Part shown: one piece after another, positions 11,643 through 19,159 of the stretch
How positions within the stretch are numbered: the first letter of the stretch is position 1
How the letters are laid out: every line of letters starts with the position of its first letter
DNA from: Sipunculus nudus
Lineage: Eukaryota > Annelida > Sipuncula > Golfingiida > Sipunculidae
DNA length: 64,000 bases
Assembly: GCA_026874595.1 (NCBI GenBank)
Contig: CM049314.1
Span: 16,236,729-16,300,728 of the forward strand
Direction of reading: 5' to 3'
The notes under the pieces: model-generated
What the model was told of the DNA's origin: nothing
The model's database searches: none
The model's input: only the letters and a program-made list of their open reading frames with translations
Position numbers and translations under genes: made by a program

Positions 11643-12106
11643 GGGCCCTTCTAATGAATGTTGTTACATGAAATCGGGTCGGACTATGCGATACTGGCTG
11701 TACGTATGGCTACAGGTACGTTGTACGATGTGTTACTCGGTGTACACACACACGCACAAATGAGTATATCGAAAATATATCCCCATACAAATACTGTTTA
11801 CAGCTCCATTGGGTACCAGTGACATTCAGACACTGAAAACACACACACACATATTCGAACACACACATACGACACAAGACGAAAGGTAATGAAGACAGAC
11901 AAATAAAATCAAGTTTGTTACCATTATACATAAGGTTTATTGTCAAAAGCCGTACATGTCTATGAAGCAGTTATGTGTGTATATATATATATATGAATCA
12001 TACATACATGTTTTTACAAATGAAAAAGTGTACAGGTCTAATCATATTACTAGTTGCTAAAACACCAACGTCATCAAAGTTCTCAATCAGAATGCATCTG
12101 TATCGT
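11643..12106. other. Intergenic, with minus-strand polyA signal
   Basis: Gap downstream of the CARD-RING gene and upstream of the repeat-protein gene. It contains CA-rich simple sequence and an AATAAA on the minus strand at 11941-11936. No gene is seen. Confidence 0.5.
11936..11941 (-). terminator. PolyA signal of the CARD-RING gene
   Basis: AATAAA on the minus strand, about 165 bases after the stop codon at 12107. Confidence 0.5.
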
Positions 12107-12787
12107 TTACATATAGCAATCTATGACATCCTCCAGGGGGCAACGGCACCTGACACATGTTTTATCGTCCTTCGCTATAATATGCCACGCGCATTGGAAA
12201 CAGCAGACGAAGTGACCGCATGGAACAAACACCGTCTTCCTTTTATTCTCCATGCACACTATACAACAACTGAGCTCTGACCCGGATTCGTCACGAACGT
12301 CCTGTCCCCGTTTTTTATTGAGCATGTCCCGTGTGATCTGCCACCGTCCGACACGAGATATGTTCTGCGCTTGGGAGAGATGACCCTTCAGCCGGTGCAC
12401 GGTATCGTTGATACGCGAAGCTGCCTCATGATTCAGAGAGGAGAGAAGAACCGTGCGCGCCTCGCACTGACCATGAGAGCCAAGCAAGTTGATAAACGCG
12501 AGGAGATGCCGTAGACCCCGCCTTTTGAGGACGGACAGCAATTCATCGTTCTTCTGTGAATTGGTCGGCCTTGCCTGTATGCTTTCCACATGCTCTTGAA
12601 GCAAAATGTTGTTTTGCAGCAGGGCGACCAGAAGCTTCTCGTTTGGGTCCAGCGTGTTCTGTAAATGGATTGCAGCAGAATTGATCACGTCTGCGACAGG
12701 AACCGACGGATGGTTTGACATGTAAGCACTTACATCCAATTGACATTCCTTGTCAGTCATGTTTGTGTTGCAGGCGATCCGGAACAC
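12107..12787 (-). CDS. CARD-RING protein, 226 aa
   Basis: An N-terminal CARD-like helix bundle lies at about residues 40-125. It has a helix-turn pattern of Asn-Ile-Leu-Leu, then a P-T-N-S-Q-K-N-D-E-L-L-x-V-L signature, then a hydrophobic F-I-N-L-L helix. A C-terminal RING of IAP type follows: C175-x2-C178, C190-x-H192, C196-x2-C199, C211-x2-C214. The combination resembles the CARD-RING tail of metazoan cIAPs without BIR domains. A likely role is E3 ligase activity steered by CARD binding (inferred). Met10 (12760) is an alternative start. The RING is closely related to that of the protein encoded at 15818-17014. Confidence 0.82.
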   Translation of the reverse strand: MFRIACNTNMTDKECQLDVSAYMSNHPSVPVADVINSAAIHLQNTLDPNEKLLVALLQNNILLQEHVESIQARPTNSQKNDELLSVLKRRGLRHLLAFINLLGSHGQCEARTVLLSSLNHEAASRINDTVHRLKGHLSQAQNISRVGRWQITRDMLNKKRGQDVRDESGSELSCCIVCMENKRKTVFVPCGHFVCCFQCAWHIIAKDDKTCVRCRCPLEDVIDCYM

Positions 12788-13094
12788 GGTTAGCTCACAT
12801 CAAATGCGTCGGGTGAAATAAGCCAGGAGACGCGCACAGGCGCCTCTTATACGTGCAAGTGAACGGAAGGTAGGTACAATCCTTTTTGATTTTTTTTGGT
12901 GCTGCATGCGTAGTCCTAGGTAACGATTTGTGTTATGGCGTATCACGTGATTCACGCAGGTTTGTGATATAATACTGAGTCACTGTACACACAATAAATA
13001 TACGTGTTTTCCTTGCGCATGATATCGATGGTCGTTATCATGTATAGGCAGATGTAGACACAATCCTACGCCTTTCTTTACCCGTCTGTTTGCA
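12788..13094. other. Intergenic, nothing recognised
   Basis: Gap upstream of the CARD-RING gene. It is AT-rich and presumably carries that gene's promoter. No further feature is seen. Confidence 0.4.
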
Positions 13095-13505
13095 CTAACG
13101 ATGGCTGTAATATGTACGTGTGCAAAGAGCTCCACTTGACGACATTCTTGCTGCAATTTCACGCGTACATGCTTCAAAATTAAGAGCGCTCACTAGCTTG
13201 GAGTGCGCCACATTATTATCAAATATTTGCAACAAGTTGATAAATGTTACCAGTCTCTGAACGTCCCAATGCTCGAGTATACACAGCAGCTCCCCGTTCC
13301 TCTCGATAGACGTCTCCTTCGCTTTGATACGATCCGCTTGAACAGAGTCGATTAGGCCTCTGTTGACCATGACGTCATACAGCAACACATCGACATCAAG
13401 AGAGGTAACCAACTGAGGACGTATGTCACCGATAATGCTTCCGCCTGTGATCGGGGGTTGTATAGACAAGTAATATTCCATTTTCTCCAAATTTCTGCTG
13501 TACAT
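13095..13505 (-). CDS. Single-CARD protein, copy 1
   Basis: 136 residues from the Met matching the start of its neighbour (M-Y-S, then M-E-Y-Y-L-S-I-Q-P-P). Longer in-frame ORF upstream is rejected because the same sequence is the untranslated leader in the paralogs. The protein is one death-fold domain of CARD type (about residues 25-110), with L-L-Y-D-V-M-V-N-R-G-L-I-D and a charged K-E-T-S-I-E-R-N stretch, then a W-D-V-Q-R-L-V-T-F-I helix. It has no RING. It is nearly identical over long stretches to the gene at 13638-14024, so it is a recent tandem duplicate. It could be a CARD decoy or a regulator of the CARD-RING proteins. Confidence 0.75.
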   Translation of the reverse strand: MYSRNLEKMEYYLSIQPPITGGSIIGDIRPQLVTSLDVDVLLYDVMVNRGLIDSVQADRIKAKETSIERNGELLCILEHWDVQRLVTFINLLQIFDNNVAHSKLVSALNFEACTREIAARMSSSGALCTRTYYSHR

Positions 13506-13575
13506 GATGTATCCGTAAGGAGTTCTGTTCAGTACGGTGGTTGGCAATGAAATGATGCATTTATACAGCAACTGT

Positions 13576-13584
13576 CTATTTATA
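13576..13584 (-). promoter_or_regulatory. TATA box of CARD copy 1
   Basis: TATAAATAG on the minus strand, about 70 bases before the start at 13505. The same element recurs at 14104-14096 before CARD copy 2. Confidence 0.55.
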
Positions 13585-13637
13585 TGTGTGCCCCTCCCCA
13601 TATCCACACATCCACATCCTTGACCCATCTGTTTGCA

Positions 13638-14024
13638 CTAACGATGGCAGCATAATTGACATGTGCAAAAGGCTCTTTTGCGCCTATCTGCTTCCAAATT
13701 AAGAGCGTACACTAGTCTGGAGTGCGCCACCTTATTATCAAATATTTTCAACAAACTGATAAATTTTACCAGTCTCTTCACGTCCCAATGCTCGAGTACA
13801 CACAGCAGCTCCCCGTTCCTCTCGATAGACGTCTCCTTCGCTTTGATACGATCCGCTTGAACAGAGTTGATTAGGCCTCTGTTGACCATGACGTCATACA
13901 GCAACACGTCGACATAAAGAGAGGTAACCAACTGAGGACGTATGTCACCGATAATGCTTCCGCCCGTGATCGGGGGTTGTATAGACAAGTAATATTCCAT
14001 TGGCTTTAAATGTCCGCTGTACAT
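13638..14024 (-). CDS. Single-CARD protein, copy 2
   Basis: 128 residues with the same layout as copy 1: a short M-Y-S leader, M-E-Y-Y-L-S-I-Q-P-P, then one CARD-like domain. The C-terminus differs from copy 1 because the reading frame ends in different sequence after A-L-N. DNA identity to copy 1 is very high in the coding part and in the leader, including the TATA element. This shows a duplication of the whole transcription unit, about 520 bp long. Function is inferred only from the fold. Confidence 0.75.
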   Translation of the reverse strand: MYSGHLKPMEYYLSIQPPITGGSIIGDIRPQLVTSLYVDVLLYDVMVNRGLINSVQADRIKAKETSIERNGELLCVLEHWDVKRLVKFISLLKIFDNKVAHSRLVYALNLEADRRKRAFCTCQLCCHR

Positions 14025-14095
14025 GATGTATCCGTAAACGAGTCCTGTTCAGTACGGTGGTTGGCAACGAAATGATGCATTTATACAGCAACTGT

Positions 14096-14104
14096 CTATT
14101 TATA
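14096..14104 (-). promoter_or_regulatory. TATA box of CARD copy 2
   Basis: TATAAATAG on the minus strand, about 75 bases before the start at 14024, in the duplicated leader. Confidence 0.55.
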
Positions 14105-14195
14105 TGTGTGCCCCTCCCCATATCCAGATCCTTGACCCGTCTGTTTGCACTAACTATGGCTGCAATATTGTACGAGTGCCAAGGACTCCATTTTA

Positions 14196-14564
14196 CTAGT
14201 TCTTTGATGCAAGGTTGCGCGTACATGCTTCACAGTTAAGAGCGGCCAGTAGCAGAAAGTGCGCCACCCTATTACCAAACATGTTCAACAAGCTGATAAA
14301 TATTACCAGTTTCTCAACGTCCCAATGCTCGAGTATACACAGCAGCTCCTCGTTCCTCTCGACAGACGTCTCCTTCGCTTTGAGACGACCCGCTTGGTCA
14401 GAGTCGATAAGGCTTTTGTAGAGCATGGTGTCAACCAACAGCACGTGGACATCAAGAGTGGCAATCAACCGGCCACGTAGTGTACCGATAATGCTTTCGC
14501 CCGTGATCGGAGGTTGTATTGACAAGTAATATTCAGGTGGCTGCATCACATCTTGGAAGTACAT
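14196..14564 (-). CDS. Single-CARD protein, copy 3
   Basis: 122 residues, starting M-Y-F-Q-D-V and sharing the E-Y-Y-L-S-I-Q-P-P-I-T-G core with copies 1 and 2. It is more diverged inside the CARD (L-L-V-D-T-M-L-Y-K-S-L-I-D, W-D-V-E-K-L-V-I-F-I). Its upstream leader is again close to that of copy 2, but the TATA element is altered (a C replaces a T in the distal copy). Same family and same inferred role. Confidence 0.75.
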   Translation of the reverse strand: MYFQDVMQPPEYYLSIQPPITGESIIGTLRGRLIATLDVHVLLVDTMLYKSLIDSDQAGRLKAKETSVERNEELLCILEHWDVEKLVIFISLLNMFGNRVAHFLLLAALNCEACTRNLASKN

Positions 14565-14743
14565 GATGTATCCGTAAACGAGTCCTGTTCAGTACGGTGG
14601 TTGGCAACGAAATGATGCATTTATACAGCAACCGCTTATTTACATGTGTGCCCATAGCCCCCGCATCCTACACTAAAAAAGCATAAAAAACGTTTTTGAC
14701 AATCTATACTGCAAGATACGATGACATGCGCCAACTGGCATTC

Positions 14744-15190
14744 TTATCCTTTTTTCGAACCGCCCGTTTGCACAGACGACGGCTGTAAAATGGTATGTGT
14801 ACCGATGACGCCAGTCGGGGAGAAGCTACATCCGTCAGCAAAGCGCTTCCATGCTGCTCGATTCAGACATTTCACGAGCACGACGTGCGGCCCGGACCGG
14901 TTGCAGGTTTTGAGCAACTCGATAAACGTGACAACTTGTTCAAGCCCCAACTCCATGATGATAAACAGCAGCATCTTGTTCTGATCGATGACGGTATCTT
15001 CCCCGGTGATACGTGCGGCTTCGTCCTGACTTATAAGACCTTTCTGGAGCAGAGTGTCAATCAGCCAAGGATCGACGTCCAGGCTGGTCACCAACGTGCG
15101 CCACTGTGGCCGGAGGATGCTCGCGCTCGAAATCTCAGGTCTGACAGACAAGTAAAAATTCAATGGCTGCAACGTATCGACCCGGCCCAT
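14744..15190 (-). CDS. Single-CARD protein, copy 4 (diverged)
   Basis: 148 residues from M-G-R-V-D-T-L-Q-P. Longer in-frame sequence upstream to 15352 is rejected because the paralogs begin at the equivalent place. The domain keeps F-Y-L-S-V-R-P-E-I, the L-D-V-D-P-W-L-I-D-T-L-L-Q-K-G-L-I-S helix pair and a V-V-T-F-I-E-L-L helix. This places it between the single-CARD genes and the double-CARD-RING gene next to it, which also uses Y-L-S-V-R-P. The C-terminal 40 residues are Ser/Gly-rich and unrecognised. Confidence 0.75.
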   Translation of the reverse strand: MGRVDTLQPLNFYLSVRPEISSASILRPQWRTLVTSLDVDPWLIDTLLQKGLISQDEAARITGEDTVIDQNKMLLFIIMELGLEQVVTFIELLKTCNRSGPHVVLVKCLNRAAWKRFADGCSFSPTGVIGTHTILQPSSVQTGGSKKG

Positions 15191-15817
15191 GGTGTATCGG
15201 TTAAACACTCCCGTGCAGTACGGCGGTCGGCGATGAAATGACGGATGGATACAGCGACCGGTACTTTTGTAACCACGCCACAAGCAATGACATATAAAAG
15301 GACATATAAAATGAAACAGAACGGGATTCGACACACACGTTTGAAGTACCAAATCATTACCCCCATGGAGTTACGCCACATGATAGTCGGGAGGTCGGAG
15401 GCTGATTGCATCACACAGAACAGAACATCATACAGAACGCAGTACGAATATACAAACATCACAACGACACACTGACACACACGCACCTAACCGGGAGAGC
15501 GTTCAGAACAGGTTCCCCACATCCGTCATACAGTACACGTTGTACAGAAGAACACGTTTAAATATATACACTACATTTTATTCATTTGTTATTCATTTAT
15601 ACAATAACAAAGGTGCGATTACGAAACACAAATGCGCAAAGTAAGATATATACACAAGTTTGAATCATCAATAAAGAACGTGTCAACGTATGTATGTTAT
15701 AGAGAGTATCAATACAAAAACAGTTCACTTATCGTATATACAGGCACTTACGCGTTTCACTGTGTGAGCTGGGGCAGGGGAAGCAAAAAGAGTTCCTTAT
15801 GGTACATCCTGTTAGGT
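15191..15817. other. Intergenic between CARD copy 4 and the double-CARD-RING gene
   Basis: Contains a minus-strand AATAAA (15582-15577) for the gene ending at 15818. Two TATAAAA motifs face the plus strand near 15295-15310, with no plus-strand gene to serve. No other feature is seen. Confidence 0.45.
15577..15582 (-). terminator. PolyA signal of the double-CARD-RING gene
   Basis: AATAAA on the minus strand, about 235 bases past the stop at 15818. Confidence 0.45.
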
Positions 15818-17014
15818 TCACATGAAACAGGGTTTGATATCTTCTACCCGGTTTCTGCATGTTATACATGTCATATCCTCGTTCTCGCTGCACCTCAACG
15901 CACATGTGAAACAGCACCTTATGTGACCGCAGGGCAGAAATATCGTCTTCCGTTTGTTGTCCATACACACTACACAGACTTGTTCATTGGGATCATCTGG
16001 AGTCACCGATACGTCGTTTTTCTTTTTCGCACATAGCATGTCGCGCATGCGCCGCCACCGTTGACCAGAAGAAACCTGCCCATCCGCCCCGCTTAACGTT
16101 CCATTGAAAGGTTCGACCTCGTGACGGGTCGGTTGCTCGACCGTGTTCGTTGTTAGCGATCGTCCGACACGGCCAGCCTGCTTCGGGAAAGCGTGTGCGT
16201 TCAATGATTTCACCAGGATATCTCGCGGAACGGGCTGATCATACACCTTCAGCAATCCAATAAACCTGACCAAATTAGGGAGACCCCGCTGAGCGAGGAT
16301 GTCCAACAAGGCTGTGCTTTTCGCATATTTGTGACACTTGCGGAGTATGGTTTCGGCATTGAACCTGCTGATGATGCCTTCTTCGACCATCGCCTCCTGC
16401 AGCAGCGGGTCAACGTCCAGGCAATTAGCCAGCGCAACCCGGTCTGAATTGATAACACTGCGTATCGTAATAGCGGGACTGACAGACATGTAAACGTCGA
16501 GTGGATGCAACCAGTCTGGCTGACGCGAAGAAACATGTACACCCGCGCTGCCGCATTTTCCAGTGTGGGGGTCGGCCTGACTGCTTGACGGTTTCCCGGC
16601 CGTGTTCCCAGTAAGGGTACCTCCGCCAGGGACACCCTGCTTCCCGAAAGCGCATGCGTTGAGTGATTCCACCAGGATATCCCGGGGCACGGGTTGATCA
16701 TACTCCTCCAGCAAACCGATAAACCCGATGAAGTTTCGAAGATCGCGCTTCAGGAGGATGGCTATCAACTCGCTGGCTTTCCCACTCATAACAGGGCTGT
16801 TGTCTAAAAGTGCAGCGTGGCTCTTGCATATGATGCCTTCCTGGACCATGGCGTTCTGTAGCACAGTGTTGACGTCCAAGTAAATCAACAGCTTGATACG
16901 GTTTCCTTTGATCACGTTTGATATATTAATAGCGGGACGGACAGACAAGTAAACATCGACTGGATGTAGTGTACGTGACATCTCAACACTTTCACATTTG
17001 GGTAGAGCTAACAC
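15818..17014 (-). CDS. Double-CARD RING protein, 398 aa
   Basis: Two tandem CARD-like domains (about residues 20-115 and 170-270). Each begins L-H-P-(V/L)-D-V-Y-(L/M)-S-V and ends in a F-I-G-L-L helix plus a P-R-D-I-L-V-(E/K)-S-L-N-A helix. A linker follows, then an IAP-type RING (C347-x2-C350, P-C-G-H, C-x2-C, closing C-x2-C). The two CARDs are clearly an internal duplication. The RING is nearly the same as in the 226-residue CARD-RING protein. The product is probably an E3 ligase recruited by CARD contacts. Met12 (16981) is an equally good start, since it sits just before the repeated L-H-P-V-D motif. Confidence 0.83.
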   Translation of the reverse strand: MLALPKCESVEMSRTLHPVDVYLSVRPAINISNVIKGNRIKLLIYLDVNTVLQNAMVQEGIICKSHAALLDNSPVMSGKASELIAILLKRDLRNFIGFIGLLEEYDQPVPRDILVESLNACAFGKQGVPGGGTLTGNTAGKPSSSQADPHTGKCGSAGVHVSSRQPDWLHPLDVYMSVSPAITIRSVINSDRVALANCLDVDPLLQEAMVEEGIISRFNAETILRKCHKYAKSTALLDILAQRGLPNLVRFIGLLKVYDQPVPRDILVKSLNAHAFPKQAGRVGRSLTTNTVEQPTRHEVEPFNGTLSGADGQVSSGQRWRRMRDMLCAKKKNDVSVTPDDPNEQVCVVCMDNKRKTIFLPCGHIRCCFTCALRCSENEDMTCITCRNRVEDIKPCFM

Positions 17015-17437
17015 CGAACAGAACTGCTGCTGGTACTGGTCTGCTGTAAGCTCATTAAGTTCTGCTTTATGTAGCTGCCAGACAAGTCATCTGATCGGCA
17101 GGAGTTCACTGTGCGCATGTCGAATATATGTATATATATACATGGGAGGGGCGTGTTTCAGACGTAGGTCCATCACTCACGGAATTGACGTTCAAATGAT
17201 GTCCTTGAACAAACACGTGCATCCCTATTATCGTATTGCGTAAAAAGCAGGCCACATAATAGCTTGTTTTAGACTGTCTGATCATCCATTTACGTTTGGT
17301 ACGTTTAGTAAACCAGTATTAATCATGACCATATGTACAGAAAAAAAACCAAGACAAAAATGACAAACTTAACGCTGGTGCATCGCTGATACATAACAGC
17401 TACGATGTTAACCTCACGTGCCACCTGAACTCAGTCT

Positions 17438-17785
17438 TTACTCCGTCTGTGCCGCATCATTGCCTCTAGACACCGGTTCAGTCGACAGATACGTTTCCTC
17501 AGTGGACTCACTGGTTGCGTCGCACTCACTGCAATCGAGACATCTGAAACATGTTTCACAGTACGGCCGATTTTTCAGGTAGAGGCCGTGTCTCATATCT
17601 GCAGGTAAACGCCGGTATAAATCCTTCATTGAATCATTCAGATATTTTAGTTCATCATACACATCCTTGCACCGAGACGGGTCAAACATAAAACCCCAAC
17701 ATCCGTACAGCATCATGTCCACCGTGTTGAAAAGTTCAATGAATTCCGTACGGTAAGATATTTCCGACCCGTCCGAGGTGGCCAT
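17438..17785 (-). CDS. Unrecognised small acidic protein, 115 aa
   Basis: A 115-residue protein with a folded-looking N-terminal part (F-I-E-L-F-N-T-V-D-M-M-L-Y-G) and a Cys pair region C-E-T-C-F-R-C-L-D-C-S-E-C near residues 80-92 that could bind a metal. The tail is Ser/Thr/Glu-rich. I do not recognise a family. A TATATAT on the minus strand near 17847 is at the usual distance from the start, which supports a real transcription unit. Its 3' flank carries a diverged copy of the segment repeated at 18.0-18.9 kb. Confidence 0.6.
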   Translation of the reverse strand: MATSDGSEISYRTEFIELFNTVDMMLYGCWGFMFDPSRCKDVYDELKYLNDSMKDLYRRLPADMRHGLYLKNRPYCETCFRCLDCSECDATSESTEETYLSTEPVSRGNDAAQTE

Positions 17786-19043
17786 TACTCTTTATTCTTC
17801 TCTTCTGTCTTGGGATACTGGTCCAGTTTAAAGGAACGATATATATGCACGCGATACGGATGGGGCACCGACGTATAGAAGGACTGTTCTACAGCGGCTT
17901 GACCACCTCAAGTGCGCGTGTGTCTGACGAACGAAACTGTGTCATTGAAACGTGACTTGTATCACTGAAATGGTAAAGCGCAATTAAAGGTCATATAAAA
18001 CAGCATGTTTACACTGACGACCCATTTACGTTTGGTACGTCTGGTAAACAAGTATGATTCATAACCACATTATTACAGCAAAATATAGACGGCCTTGACG
18101 CTGGTGCTTAGCTGATACATAAAAACCAGGATGTTATCGCGTTCATGCTGCTGTGACTAACCGCTCAGGACATTGACCGAATGCTTGCGGTCTGGTTTTT
18201 CCGATGTTTGCGCAGTTGTTTTGACACATTTGTCCTTGAGTCACAGTCTGGGCGACATGTCTTATCTCCTGTAAAAAATTGTTTGCGCAGACGTACATTG
18301 ACACGGTATGACGTGATTTCTCTAGAAAAGGAAGTGAAAATAAAACTTGCACCGGGTGCACTGCTGATTCGTACATCTGATTCGTGGAAACTATATATAA
18401 AAAATTGTTATTCCCATGTTTCGGCCGTGACTCATTTACCGACAGGACGTTGACCCAGTTACGTTTGGTACGTCTGGTAAACAGGTATGATTCATAACCA
18501 CATGACTACAGTAAAAAATAGACGGCCTTGACGCTGGTGCTTAGCTGGTACATAAAAACCAGGATGTTATCGCGTTCATGCTGCTGTGACTAACCGCTCA
18601 GGACATTGACCGAATGCTTGCGGTCTGGTTTTTCCGATGTTTGCGCAGTTGTTGTGACACATTTGTCCTTGAGTCACAGTCTGGGCGACATGTCTTATCT
18701 CCTGTAAAAAGTTGTTTGCGCAGACGTACATTGACACGGTATGACGTGATTTCTCTAGAAAAGGAAGTGAAAACAAAACTTGCACCGGGTGCACTGCTGA
18801 TTCGTACATCTGATTCGTGGAAACTATATATAAAATATTGTTATTCCCATGTTTTGGCCGTGACTCATTTACCGACAGAACGTTGAACCGGATGTTTTCG
18901 TGTGGGTTTTCCATAGCTTTTAACGATTTTGTTTTGACACGTTTGTCCTTGAGTGAAAGTATCGCGGTTATCAGATATATGTAAAAAGTTGTTTTGTTCA
19001 TGTTGGAATTTCCACAGTATTACGTAATGTCTGGGTTACTGGC

Positions 19044-19049
19044 TATAAA
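19044..19049 (+). promoter_or_regulatory. TATA box of the 794-residue gene
   Basis: TATAAA in the context GGCTATAAAAG, about 115 bases before the ATG at 19160. Confidence 0.65.
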
Positions 19050-19159
19050 AGCTCAGCAGTACCAAACATTCAGCAGAACCTGCCACGCACTGCTACCAGC
19101 CGGTTGAAACTGCTGCTGCTGTTGCTATTCTCTACATTACAAAAGCAGTCTTCAGCGAC

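Larger units (their letters stand above)
13095..14700 (-). repeat. Tandemly duplicated CARD transcription units
   Basis: Three head-to-tail units of about 520-550 bp, each containing leader, TATA region and one CARD ORF. The leader block around AGTACGGTGGTTGGCAA recurs at about 13534, 14050 and 14590. The first two units are most alike. Confidence 0.75.
17288..19050 (+). repeat. Direct repeats of about 433 bp with TATA elements
   Basis: Two near-identical units lie at about 18003-18440 and 18436-18880, with ACGTTTGGTACGTCTGGTAAA at 18028 and 18461. A diverged partial copy of the first part lies at about 17290-17420. A diverged copy of the second part lies at about 18885-19050, where it forms the promoter of the 794-residue gene. 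Each full unit has TATATATAAAA on the plus strand. The small ORFs inside (18143-18376 and 18576-19001, minus) are conserved only because the DNA is duplicated. Confidence 0.75.

Noticed and set aside
15290-15312. Two plus-strand TATAAAA motifs
   Set aside because: No plus-strand gene follows within a reasonable distance.
18143-18376. 77-codon minus-strand ORF, also present in the next repeat
   Set aside because: Conservation is explained by duplication of the promoter-like DNA; there is no independent sign of coding.
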